64,000 nucleotides of DNA from an uncultured Porphyromonadaceae bacterium. Its GTDB lineage: Bacteria > Bacteroidota > Bacteroidia > Bacteroidales > Barnesiellaceae. The position numbers and the translations under genes were made by a program. Of this stretch, positions 45,371 to 53,196 are shown piece after piece (the stretch's first letter is position 1; every line of letters begins with the position of its first letter). The DNA is taken from positions 121,201 to 185,200 of the forward strand of contig UPYI01000007.1 of NCBI GenBank assembly GCA_900538555.1. The letters are read 5' to 3'. Below the pieces are notes generated by a model. That model saw only the letters and a program-made list of their open reading frames with translations, had not been told where the DNA came from and ran no database searches.

Positions 45371-46441
45371 ATGACCATGATACGATTTACAAAACTGTTT
45401 TTAGGATTTACTCTCGTGTGGCTGGCGATCTGGTTGATACCGAGTGTTTACGATTTTTTCTTTGCCCGTTTGCAGAATGTCCCGTTTACGCTATACAGTA
45501 CGGTGATCGACGATTTCGCTTGGATAGAGCGTACGGGCGACCGGAGCATACGTATCGACCGAGCCGGTAACCGGTATAGTGAACAGGAGTATGACAGTAT
45601 TTTGCCGATGTTTTACTACCGGCAGTTGATTGCCGATGAGAAATTTCCGACCGAGTTGAAAGGAGTGGAACTGACCCCGCGCATGGCGCAGACCGAAAAC
45701 TTTTCGTTTAAAAGTACCCCGTCGGCAGTCAATGTTTCGCCGATCGGACTTTATCCGCTGTTGGAATCGTTGTCGGGACGGGTAGATTTGGAGATGCCGG
45801 GCGATGTGTTCCGAATGACCGGTACCGGCATCGAATTTGTCGATATGGAAACCAATACGGTGGAAACGGAAAAGAGCCGTATCTTCACGGATGCCTTGTT
45901 GAAAAAAGGATTCCGGTTTCCTGCCCGCATCATAGCCGGCAATCCGACTGTGCGGAAAGAATACGACGAGGGGTATATGCTCCTCGACGACGGAGGAGCT
46001 TTGTTTCATTTCAAGCAGGTGAAAGGACGTCCCTATTGCCGGGCGATCGAACTGCCGGAAGGAATGGACATTGCGCATATTTTCCCGACCGAGTTCCGGA
46101 ACCGCCGTTACCATGCCTTTCTGATCGATCGGGACAATCGCATGTACGCACTGTCTACGCATACTTATGAGATAAAGCCGATAGGGATTCCTTCGTTCGA
46201 TCCGACACGCGAGGCGATAACGATCATCGGAAATCCGTTCGACTGGACATTGACGCGCAGTACGTTACAAGGTGTTACGGTTTATGCGATCGATGCACAG
46301 ACATTGCAATGTATCGACTCGATGCGTCATCCCGATGTTCCTTCTTGGGCTGAAAAATTGCGTCCGTATGTGATGCCGCTGCGGCTTACGTTTACTTCGC
46401 AATTCGATCGGGATGTATTGCCCCGGCTGAATGCGGAGTGA
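45371..46441 (+). CDS. DUF4857-like membrane-anchored protein
   Basis: 356 aa from the ATG at 45371 (MTMIRF). One N-terminal helix (about 8-27: LGFTLVWLAIWLIPSVYDF), then a large soluble, mostly beta domain on the periplasmic side, with repeated strands such as ARIIAGNPTVRKEYDEGYML and AFLIDRDNRMYALSTHTYEI. In Bacteroidetes such DUF4857 proteins accompany an ABC-2 ATPase/permease pair. It may read out or couple the transporter; the function is not known. A terminator (46471-46512) ends the operon. Confidence 0.75.
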   Translation: MTMIRFTKLFLGFTLVWLAIWLIPSVYDFFFARLQNVPFTLYSTVIDDFAWIERTGDRSIRIDRAGNRYSEQEYDSILPMFYYRQLIADEKFPTELKGVELTPRMAQTENFSFKSTPSAVNVSPIGLYPLLESLSGRVDLEMPGDVFRMTGTGIEFVDMETNTVETEKSRIFTDALLKKGFRFPARIIAGNPTVRKEYDEGYMLLDDGGALFHFKQVKGRPYCRAIELPEGMDIAHIFPTEFRNRRYHAFLIDRDNRMYALSTHTYEIKPIGIPSFDPTREAITIIGNPFDWTLTRSTLQGVTVYAIDAQTLQCIDSMRHPDVPSWAEKLRPYVMPLRLTFTSQFDRDVLPRLNAE

Positions 46442-46470
46442 AAAACATGGATGCGCATATATAATATACG

Positions 46471-46512
46471 AAGGGGGGGGACGAAAGTGAATTTTCGATG
46501 TCCCCCCTTTTT
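46471..46512 (+). terminator. terminator of the ABC/DUF4857 operon (R2 hairpin)
   Basis: AAGGGGGGGGACGAAA pairs with TTTTCGATGTCCCCCCTTTTT, a long G/C stem with a T tract. Confidence 0.8.
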
Positions 46513-46615
46513 ATACGTCGGAATGGCGGAGATGCAGGATGTTGAGAATGACAGGAGTTTATTGACGTAAATGACTTTGCCCGGGTTCCGATGGCAATAT
46601 AGCAGATTGGACATT
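46513..46615 (+). repeat. R2 repeat flank
   Basis: TACGTCGGAATGGCGGAGAT, then GAATGACAGGAGTTTATTGA, and ATGGCAATATAGCAGATTGG: the most complete R2 flank in the window. The rest up to 46,865 holds only a -7 box (TAAATTTG, 46722-46729) that may serve the next gene. Confidence 0.65.
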
Positions 46616-46865
46616 ATGGCACGTAGCCTTTCAAGTATCTCGGAAGGGCTGTATAATGTAATAGTAATACGTAAATATTGAATTTTTGCATTTCTCATAT
46701 ACTTTAATTAGTAATATTCCTTAAATTTGTATTTGTGTCATAGCGTTAGAAAGTGGCGATGGATTGGTAATATCCTTATGCAATATCCCGATACATCGGC
46801 ATTTGTGCAGATTGTAGCTTCTCGGGATTCTTTTTTGAAATATTTACTGTAAAACAATACAAATC

Positions 46866-47378
46866 ATGAAACGATTCATTCTACATTTCGGTTGTCTGAT
46901 CTTTCTGCTTTCGACAGCCTTGCACGCTTCGGCGTTCACATCCGATGGTATAGATTATACGATCCTTTCAGAGCAGGCTGTATCGGTTTCCGGTCCCAAT
47001 AACTATACCGGAGACTTAGTTATACCGGAACGAGTTACTTATGACGGGACAACATATATTGTAGAATCGATTTGGACACTTGCATTCGGCAATTGTTGGG
47101 GGCTGACTTCCGTAACTCTTCCTAATTCGATGATAACGATCGGTCACTCGGCGTTTTACGGTTGTTCGAATTTGACATCCGTGACAATACCCAACTCTGT
47201 GGTTACAATCGGCGATCAGGCTTTCGGGCTTTGTTCGGGGCTGGCTTCTGTTACGATAGGGGAGTCTGTGGAAACAATCGGGAGTGAAGCGTTTTTCTTT
47301 TGTACAAGTTTGGCTTCCGTGACGATACCTGCTTCTGTGACAACAATAGGGAGTGATGCATTTTTCTTTTGTAATTAG
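46866..47378 (+). CDS. BspA-type leucine-rich repeat protein, probably truncated
   Basis: 170 aa. Signal peptide 1-23 (LHASAF). The mature part starts with DGIDYTILSEQAVSVSG (typical of BspA/LRR_5 proteins) and contains four LRR_5 units of 23 residues (LTSVTLPNSMITIGHSAFYG, LTSVTIPNSVVTIGDQAFGL, LASVTIGESVETIGSEAFFF, LASVTIPASVTTIGSDAFFF), then stops at FCN. Such proteins normally carry many more repeats and a C-terminal anchor or sorting domain. The abrupt end next to the mobile island suggests that it lost its 3' part on insertion, although a short natural form cannot be excluded. Confidence 0.7.
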   Translation: MKRFILHFGCLIFLLSTALHASAFTSDGIDYTILSEQAVSVSGPNNYTGDLVIPERVTYDGTTYIVESIWTLAFGNCWGLTSVTLPNSMITIGHSAFYGCSNLTSVTIPNSVVTIGDQAFGLCSGLASVTIGESVETIGSEAFFFCTSLASVTIPASVTTIGSDAFFFCN

Positions 47379-47460
47379 AGGATAGGGAAAGACTATGAAC
47401 AACACGGAATAGCAGACATAATATCACTGATTATTAGGATATTGCTGATTTTAACACTTT

Positions 47461-47490
47461 GGCGGGTCGTATTTGGAGATGCCCGTTTTT
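47461..47490 (+). terminator. hairpin at the left end of the island
   Basis: GCGGG and CCCGT/TTTT (GGGTCGTATTTGGAGATGCC core) form a short stem followed by TTTTTAGG. It may end the transcript of the truncated LRR gene. Confidence 0.4.
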
Positions 47491-47563
47491 AGGCATATTT
47501 TTGCAACGTATTTCTACCGCGGAGAAGTTGAAGCTTTCCGCTTTCGTCATTTTATAGGGGATA

Positions 47564-47684
47564 GTTTACATCGGTTTACGATGGTTGACGACAGTTTACA
47601 GTGACGGATGAGCGAACTCTGAAAGTGTCATTCCGTATGGCGGAGTTGACATCGGTTGTCAACGGTTGGCTTCGGTTTACAAGC
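47564..47684 (+). repeat. two sets of four 10-bp phased repeats (GTTTAC type)
   Basis: Set 1 at 47564-47603: GTTTACATCG, GTTTACGATG, GTTGACGACA, GTTTACAGTG. Set 2 at 47645-47684: GTTGACATCG, GTTGTCAACG, GTTGGCTTCG, GTTTACAAGC. The units are spaced exactly 10 bp, and the sets are 81 bp apart, so all sites face the same side of the helix. They lie just upstream of the first island gene and may bind the integrase arm domain, the HTH protein or a replication factor. Confidence 0.7.
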
Positions 47685-47731
47685 GGCAAGAATACACGGA
47701 TTTGATTGTAGAACGACAAAAATATGCGTGT

Positions 47732-48661
47732 ATGAGAACCCAACGTAAATGTGAAAACTGCGGCAAGGTGTTTGCCATAAGGAGCGGCAACCAGCGTTAC
47801 TGCTGTGAGACTTGTGCGGAACAGGCGAAACAGAACCGCAAGAAACGCCGCAACGATTTCATCAATGCGGTCGAACCGCTTATAGACCTGCAGAACCAGG
47901 AATACCTTTCTTTTTCGAAGGCTGCCCTGCTGATGGGCTGCACCCGTCAGTACATTTATAAACTTGTCGGACAAGGACGGCTCAGGGCATCGCGTCTGAG
48001 CAGCCGTATGTCCCTCATCCGCCGTGCCGACATAGAGAGCCTGTTGGCAGCAAGTCCGTATGAACGTGTGCTGCCTGTCGTAAGACCTATAAAGAACAAT
48101 TCCAATTCTACGAAAGGAAAGACCTCGGAAGCGGACAACAGCCCGATGGAATACTATACAGGCGAGGAGGTGATGGCAACTTTCAAGATTGGGCAAGGTT
48201 GGCTATACACCAGTGCGAAGCGTTACCGCATACGCACCTGCAGGATTGCCGGACGCATCTATTACAGCAAGCCGGACATAGACGCACATTTCGGTGTCGA
48301 GGTTGACATTTCCGGCATAACCGAATGGCTGACCACTTTGGAAGTGGAAGAACTGTTCGGAATGAAAGATAAAGCAATCCGTGCATTCGCTCACCGCCAT
48401 CGTATTCCTACCAAAAAGGAATACGGCACGGCCTACTATTCAAAGACCCACATAGAGGAACTTCGCCGTCCCGATCTCCTGTCCGATGACAGGTATGTCA
48501 CCGTTGATGAAGCAGCCGGAAAATACGGTCTGAGCAAAGCCAACCTCCACCATATCGTAAAGGTCAAGGGCATCGGAAAAGTGAAAGTCGGAGTCCGCAA
48601 CCTGCTTGTCCGCGAGGATGTGGAGCGGGTTATGGCGGAGCGAGAGGCCGCCGGATTATAG
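47732..48661 (+). CDS. zinc-ribbon/multi-HTH DNA-binding protein of the island
   Basis: 309 aa from the ATG at 47732 (MRTQRKCENCGK). A TTG further upstream (47666) would add residues read from the phased repeats and is unlikely. A four-Cys zinc ribbon (CENCGKVF ... YCCETC, residues 7-30) is followed by three excisionase-like winged HTH units: about 58-100 (LSFSKAALLMGCTRQYIYKL), about 145-200 (YTGEEVMATFKIGQGWLYT) and about 205-300 (VTVDEAAGKYGLSKANLHH). Proteins of this type stand beside integrases in Bacteroidales mobile elements, where they probably act as excision factors or regulators. Confidence 0.8.
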   Translation: MRTQRKCENCGKVFAIRSGNQRYCCETCAEQAKQNRKKRRNDFINAVEPLIDLQNQEYLSFSKAALLMGCTRQYIYKLVGQGRLRASRLSSRMSLIRRADIESLLAASPYERVLPVVRPIKNNSNSTKGKTSEADNSPMEYYTGEEVMATFKIGQGWLYTSAKRYRIRTCRIAGRIYYSKPDIDAHFGVEVDISGITEWLTTLEVEELFGMKDKAIRAFAHRHRIPTKKEYGTAYYSKTHIEELRRPDLLSDDRYVTVDEAAGKYGLSKANLHHIVKVKGIGKVKVGVRNLLVREDVERVMAEREAAGL

Positions 48662-48712
48662 AATCTCAGAGGAAATCCGGTTATAATGTCATTACCCGTT
48701 GGTTATGGTTGT

Positions 48713-48739
48713 CACCGTTGGATAATGATTTTCCTTTGC
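48713..48739 (+). promoter_or_regulatory. conserved promoter element before the integrase (copy 1)
   Basis: CACCGTT, two variable bases, ATAATG, one variable base, TTTTCCTTTGC. The same element recurs at 51251-51277 before the second HTH gene. The end (TTCCTTTG) resembles a -7 box. The integrase ATG follows about 60 nt later. Confidence 0.55.
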
Positions 48740-48797
48740 ACTGCCAAACAATGGCGAACTACAGACAACAGTTATAAACTTATCAAAATTTTCAGCG

Positions 48798-49943
48798 ATG
48801 ACCAATATCTGCAAGACAGTGTCACTGAGGACACGCAAAATCAAGGACGGCAAGATGCTGTCGTACTATCTGGACTACTATCCCGGCTACCGTGACGAGG
48901 CAACGATGAAAGTCATGCGTCATGAATCGCTCGGCATATACATCTACGCCAAGCCGAAGAACGCACGCGAGAGAGACTACAACGACCGTATGGCTGAGAA
49001 GGCAGAGGCTTTGCGCTGCCGCCGTTATGAGAGCGTTGTCAACGAGCGTTATGACTTTTTTGACAAGGAAAAGGAGAAAGGTGACTTCCTCGCATATTTC
49101 AGAGGACTCGCCGCAAAGAAGAACACCAAGTGGGAGCATGTTTACAAGCACTTTGAGAGATTCACGGGCGGCAAATGCTCTTTCGGCGAGGTCGATGTGG
49201 ACTTGTGCCGCAGGTTCATGGACTACCTGCTGAACGCCCGCCAGTACCTCCATACCAAAAGACAACTGCACATCAATTCCGTGGCTGGCTACTGGTCCAC
49301 GTTCCGTGCCTGTCTGCACACGGCTTACCGCGACCGTAAGATTAAGGAGAACCCCAACGGCTTTCTCGACCGTATAGATACGATACCGACCGTCAAAGAG
49401 CATCTGTCACAGCAGGAACTTGTGCGGCTCGCACAGACACCCTGCGAGATTCCTGTTCTCAAGAAGGCATTTCTATTCGCCTGCCTGACCGGTCTGCGCA
49501 AGAGCGACATCCGCAACCTCACATGGGAGAACATACAGCCATACGGTAACGGCGGCATGTATGTCACCATCCGTATGCAGAAGACCAAAGACCTTGTGAA
49601 CAACCCTATAAGTGACGAGGCACTTGAACTTATCGGACAGCGAGGTTCGGGACTGGTATTCTCCGGCTTTCAGGACTACATGACCCAGGCACCGCTTCGA
49701 CGTTGGCTGAAGGATGCGGGCATAACCAAGAATATCACATTCCACGGGAGTAGGCACACCTTCGGTTCGTTACAGGTCGAGGCTGGAACGAGCATATATG
49801 TGGTACAGAAGATGCTGGCACACAAGAACGTGGAGACAACTCAGATTTACGCAGATATGGCAGACGAGCAGAAACGGTTGTCGGTTAGCCGTATAACACT
49901 GAAACCGAACTTGCAGCCCGAGAAAGGAAATCACAATCTGTGA
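48798..49943 (+). CDS. tyrosine-type integrase
   Basis: 381 aa. An arm-binding N-terminal domain (1-95), a SAM-like core-binding domain (about 96-195; NTKWEHVYKHFERFTGGKCSF) and a C-terminal catalytic domain. Catalytic residues: Arg234 in TGLRKSD, Lys262 region (RMQKTK), His316 and Arg319 in FHGSRHTF, His342 in AHKNV, and Tyr351 in TTQIYADM. It is complete and likely active. In Bacteroidales islands such enzymes integrate and excise the element. The C-terminus ends LQPEKGNHNL. Confidence 0.95.
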   Translation: MTNICKTVSLRTRKIKDGKMLSYYLDYYPGYRDEATMKVMRHESLGIYIYAKPKNARERDYNDRMAEKAEALRCRRYESVVNERYDFFDKEKEKGDFLAYFRGLAAKKNTKWEHVYKHFERFTGGKCSFGEVDVDLCRRFMDYLLNARQYLHTKRQLHINSVAGYWSTFRACLHTAYRDRKIKENPNGFLDRIDTIPTVKEHLSQQELVRLAQTPCEIPVLKKAFLFACLTGLRKSDIRNLTWENIQPYGNGGMYVTIRMQKTKDLVNNPISDEALELIGQRGSGLVFSGFQDYMTQAPLRRWLKDAGITKNITFHGSRHTFGSLQVEAGTSIYVVQKMLAHKNVETTQIYADMADEQKRLSVSRITLKPNLQPEKGNHNL

Positions 49944-50015
49944 TTATGAACGGAATATGTGGGAAGAATATCGTGCCGTCATTTTATTTTATTCAGGGAG
50001 CATATATAGCCTGTT

Positions 50016-50070
50016 AAAACGATGGTAGATGAGGAAGTGCCGACTACTGTGTTACTCCTGCCATCGTTTT
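50016..50070 (+). terminator. long inverted repeat after the integrase
   Basis: AAAACGATGG (50016-50025) pairs with CCATCGTTTT (50061-50070); an inner AGGA/TCCT pair shortens the loop. It is followed by ATTTTA. It could be a terminator or a recombination or regulatory hairpin. Confidence 0.5.
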
Positions 50071-50130
50071 ATTTTACTCGGAGGGCATATAATATGTCGT
50101 TCATTAAAACAATGCCGGAGACACCATAGA

Positions 50131-50157
50131 AGCGAGGATTATGTCCCCGCTTTTTTT
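50131..50157 (+). terminator. rho-independent terminator
   Basis: AGCGAGG (50131-50137), loop ATTATGT, CCCCGC (50145-50150) and seven T. Confidence 0.65.
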
Positions 50158-50324
50158 ATGTCTGTTTATAGCTTAAAATTCTTGTTCAGAGTATGATAGT
50201 AAGTATGAAAACGGCTTCTTATTTTAATTAAGCATAAAATCAGACGAATTGGTGTCTGACAACCGACAACAACAGGGAGTCGTGGTATAAATTTGTGCTC
50301 AAAAACAATCAAAAAACTTGAATA

Positions 50325-51203
50325 ATGATGGATAAGAAACACTATCAGACAAAAACATCTTTAGGGGACTTCTGCCTGTTTTACGGTTTCCCCGGTGTGG
50401 CGATACTCGCCGTATCACTTATTGTAGCAGCAAAGATTGGCGCGGAGTTTGGCGGGGATGGAATGATTAAATCCGGCACATTTCTCGGCTGCAACATGCT
50501 TTTGTGGCTGTGCTATTACACCGTTTTCATCTCCTTGCCGGGCAATTTGTTCGACAGTATCCAAATTTCCCAAAAAGAAAACGGAACGGTAGAGGCTGTA
50601 AGCGTCTGCACATCAGAAGAAGATGATGTACCAGAACTTGCAGAGTCGTCTGACGATACCGAATCCGAACCAGAACCGGAACTGGAGCCACAACCACAGA
50701 TTTCTCCGCTACCATCAGAGCCTGTCATACCGTTTGACTACCGCCAGATCTGCCTTGAATACGAACAGCGTCAGGCGGAGGAGAAAGCGGAACTGGTCGA
50801 GAGTATAATCAGGTATGCCGGACATACAATGTCGCCTTTTGTATCAGAAGAGAGTATTGCCAGCCTGTGCAACGAAATACGGTGCTGGTGCCTGAATCCG
50901 GGATACAAACCCTACGATATCGCTTTGAGGGTAAAGCTTAGCACCAACGACCTCTGCCATTTCATTTGGAATATCGGTGAGCGGCTCGGCAGGGACAACG
51001 GCTATGACGGAGAATGCCGTGCCAACTTTACCAAGAGGCTTTTTGCATCAACATTGTCGAAAGTGGATATTCCGACACTCCGGAACATGACGAAGACCGC
51101 TTCATCCGATAAGATTCCTCTTGACAGACCGTTGCCCGGAAGCCTCGCCTTTAGGTGTCACACAACAGAAAACAGCGTTGGGCAACAACTGGAATTGGCA
51201 TGA
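50325..51203 (+). CDS. two-helix membrane protein of the island (unknown function)
   Basis: 292 aa. Two hydrophobic helices near the N-terminus (about 21-40, 52-72), then a strongly acidic, proline-rich linker (about 95-135: SEEDDVPELAESSDDTESEP), then a helical C-terminal domain (about 140-280) with several Cys/Trp (CNEIRCWCLNPGYKPYDIA). I do not recognise the family; similar proteins occur between int and xis genes in Bacteroidales elements. It might belong to the mobile core rather than cargo. Confidence 0.7.
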   Translation: MMDKKHYQTKTSLGDFCLFYGFPGVAILAVSLIVAAKIGAEFGGDGMIKSGTFLGCNMLLWLCYYTVFISLPGNLFDSIQISQKENGTVEAVSVCTSEEDDVPELAESSDDTESEPEPELEPQPQISPLPSEPVIPFDYRQICLEYEQRQAEEKAELVESIIRYAGHTMSPFVSEESIASLCNEIRCWCLNPGYKPYDIALRVKLSTNDLCHFIWNIGERLGRDNGYDGECRANFTKRLFASTLSKVDIPTLRNMTKTASSDKIPLDRPLPGSLAFRCHTTENSVGQQLELA

Positions 51204-51250
51204 TATGATTATAATGTGGTTATTTTCCGGTTGCTGTCGGTTATTTTCTT

Positions 51251-51277
51251 CACCGTTACATAATGGTTTTCCTTTGC
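51251..51277 (+). promoter_or_regulatory. conserved promoter element before the excisionase-like gene (copy 2)
   Basis: Identical to the copy at 48713-48739 except for the variable positions (CACCGTTACATAATG then GTTTTCCTTTGC). Upstream TTATAATGT and GGTTAT motifs also recur in both places. The next ATG is at 51312. Confidence 0.55.
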
Positions 51278-51311
51278 GGCAGAATTTTCAATCACTAAAA
51301 TCAAAAACGAA

Positions 51312-51710
51312 ATGAATACCGCAGACAACGAACTGTCGTTTAACGACCTTCCGAAAGCCGTGACACGCATCCTCAGCGATGTGGGTGACATCAAACAGAT
51401 GTTGAATGAAATGCACCACCGGCAAGAGAAAACCAAACCTGCCGACCGCCACGTACCCATGACCGTGGACGAGGCTGCAGAGTATCTGACACTCCCTAAG
51501 AACACCCTTTATGACAAACTCGCCAAGGGTGAGATTCCGGCAACCAAACCCGGCAAGCGATATGTGCTCTATAAGGACGAGCTTGACAAGTGGCTGGAGT
51601 GCAACCGCAAGACGGCTGTGCCGATGACCGCAGAGGAACAGAACAAGGCGATACTGAAGTCCAACCGTCGTAAGCCGAAATCTAAATCATGGAGAAACGA
51701 TGAACAGTGA
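51312..51710 (+). CDS. excisionase-like HTH protein
   Basis: 132 aa. The middle part (about 49-100: MTVDEAAEYLTLPKNTLYDK, then LAKGEIPATKPGKRYVLYK) is a MerR/Xis-type winged helix (HTH_17). The N-terminal 40 residues are helical; the C-terminus is very basic (SNRRKPKSKSWRND). It overlaps the start of the RepA-like gene by 11 nt. Probable role: recombination directionality factor or regulator of the island. Confidence 0.85.
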   Translation: MNTADNELSFNDLPKAVTRILSDVGDIKQMLNEMHHRQEKTKPADRHVPMTVDEAAEYLTLPKNTLYDKLAKGEIPATKPGKRYVLYKDELDKWLECNRKTAVPMTAEEQNKAILKSNRRKPKSKSWRNDEQ

Positions 51711-52806
51711 ATGGAACCTGAACAACACGGCAGTTCCCTGTGACAAGGAGAACAGAGAACGCTGGCAGCAGGCGAGGCTCAGTGTCGAGACGACCTATGC
51801 CGACGCTCCGGTAGTGCTGCGTGTGAACGGTGTGCGGGCTGGCACGCTCGGAAACTTCTCCGCATCCATCGGCAAGGCGAAAAGCAAAAAGAGTTTCAAC
51901 GTGTCGGCAATGGCAGCAGCCGCATTGTGCGGTGATTATGTGCTGGCATACGAAGTGGAGCTTCCTGCAGACAGGCAGACCGTGCTGTATGTCGATACGG
52001 AGCAAAGCCGAACCGACTGTCAGAACCAGATGAGACGAATACTCAGACTTGCCGGGCAAAGTCCTGACACAGACAATCCCCGGCTTGTGTTCCTCTCACT
52101 CCGACAATTCACCCCGGAGGAACGTATCGCTATCATTGACGCGGCGATGGAGTCCTTACCCGACATCGGGCTTGTCATCATCGACGGCGTGAGGGATCTG
52201 CTCCATGACATCAACAACCCTACGGAAGCGACAACAGTAATCTCGCTGCTGATGAAGTGGACAGACCTTTATCAATTCCATCTTCATACCGTGCTTCATC
52301 AGAACAAGTCGGACGAGAACGCACGTGGGCACCTCGGCACGGAGCTTGCCAACAAAGCCGAGACGGTCATGCTTGTGGAGAAAGACAAGAATGATGCAGA
52401 CATCAGTGTTGTTCGTCCCGCTTATACGAGGGCGGCGGAGTTTCCGCCGTTTGCCTTCCGCATAGTCGGTGGCAAGATTGCTTTGCCGGAAATCGTCGGA
52501 GGCTACAGCTTCGATGAGCCGAAGACGGGACGACCTGCCGTCGGAAAGTTCGACGCATACTCGTCGATAACGGAGGCGCAGCATCGCCAGGCACTCGGCA
52601 TCATATTCGCCGACCAGTCGAAGGAATACGGCTACTCCGACTTCCGCCAAGCAGTCAGGTCTGCTTACGGACAAATCCTCGGACGGTCAATCGGAGGGAA
52701 CCATGTCAGTGGCATCGTCCAATGCTTGAGGAACAAACGTGTCGTCACACAGGAAGGCGACAGGAAAGGCAAGCCGTATCGCTTCAATCCCGATTTCGTA
52801 TGGTGA
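51700..52806 (+). CDS. RepA-like RecA-fold ATPase of the island
   Basis: 368 aa, AAA_25/RepA type. The N-terminal RecA-like domain has a deviant Walker A, GKAKSKKS (58-65), where the usual glycine before Lys-Ser is Lys63. Walker B is IGLVIIDGVRDLL (about 155-167, Asp in IIDG). TVLHQNKSDENARGHLG (about 200-216) is the conserved motif 3 region of RepA-like ATPases. A C-terminal winged-helix-like part follows (YSDFRQAVRSAYGQILG). In related elements it supports replication or mobilization after excision. The coordinates overlap the HTH gene by 11 nt. Confidence 0.85.
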   Translation: MNSEWNLNNTAVPCDKENRERWQQARLSVETTYADAPVVLRVNGVRAGTLGNFSASIGKAKSKKSFNVSAMAAAALCGDYVLAYEVELPADRQTVLYVDTEQSRTDCQNQMRRILRLAGQSPDTDNPRLVFLSLRQFTPEERIAIIDAAMESLPDIGLVIIDGVRDLLHDINNPTEATTVISLLMKWTDLYQFHLHTVLHQNKSDENARGHLGTELANKAETVMLVEKDKNDADISVVRPAYTRAAEFPPFAFRIVGGKIALPEIVGGYSFDEPKTGRPAVGKFDAYSSITEAQHRQALGIIFADQSKEYGYSDFRQAVRSAYGQILGRSIGGNHVSGIVQCLRNKRVVTQEGDRKGKPYRFNPDFVW

Positions 52807-52822
52807 CTTCCTTGGCAGTCGC

Positions 52823-53016
52823 TTTCATCCTCGCCACCTATCGAAAGAATAACGGTTTCTCCAACCTTCGCCTATCGGTTAAGTCTGCTTATGTAACTTC
52901 TCAGACGGACGGTTGGAGATAACCGTGTCTGCGGCATCGCCCGACACTTACGTGTCATTACACAAGATGGTGACAGAAAGAACAAGCCATGACTCTTCAA
53001 TCCCAATTCCGTCTGG
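52823..53016 (+). pseudogene. decayed second copy of the RepA-like C-terminus
   Basis: Right after the RepA-like stop the sequence again encodes the C-terminal motifs with stops and indels: LSVKSAYV for QAVRSAYG, NRVCGIARHLRVITQDGDRK for GNHVSGIVQCLRNKRVVTQEGDRK (positions about 52921-52980), then NKP-stop-LFNPNSVW for GKPYRFNPDFVW. It is not a direct copy of the intact gene but of a divergent relative, so it records an older or different element at the same place. Confidence 0.75.
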
Positions 53017-53020
53017 CGGC

Positions 53021-53118
53021 TTCCGGCTTGCCGGAAAAGAGGCTGTTTTAAGCCCCGAATGGGGTGAAAAACGGACTTGGGAAGCATAATACCCCGGATT
53101 TTTCAGCAGAAAACCGGG
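53021..53118 (+). other. hairpin cluster behind repA (candidate origin or oriT)
   Basis: Three stem-loops in 98 bp: TTCCGGC-TT-GCCGGAA (53021-53036), CCCC-GAAT-GGGG (53053-53064), and CCCGGATTTTTC with GAAAACCGGG (53093-53118). Related islands carry their origin of transfer and mobilization genes here; no relaxase gene is seen in the window. Confidence 0.4.
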
Positions 53119-53196
53119 ACAGACCGCAAAAAACGGCAGCAAGCTGTGAAATTATGGAAAATCTTTCGTGGGAAAATTCACAAAAGATGGTGCCGA

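Larger units (their letters stand above)
49944..50324 (+). other. intergenic region with two hairpins
   Basis: Contains the long stem described at 50016-50070 and the terminator at 50131-50157. GGGAGCATATATA (from 49998) and GGAGGGCATATAATA (from 50080) are imperfect direct repeats on either side of the first hairpin. No gene is supported. Confidence 0.5.

Noticed and set aside
46866..47378. complete small LRR protein
   Set aside because: Not excluded, but the abrupt stop after four repeats at an island border favours truncation.
47564..47684. CRISPR-like array
   Set aside because: Units are 10 bp without spacers of constant length; no cas genes.
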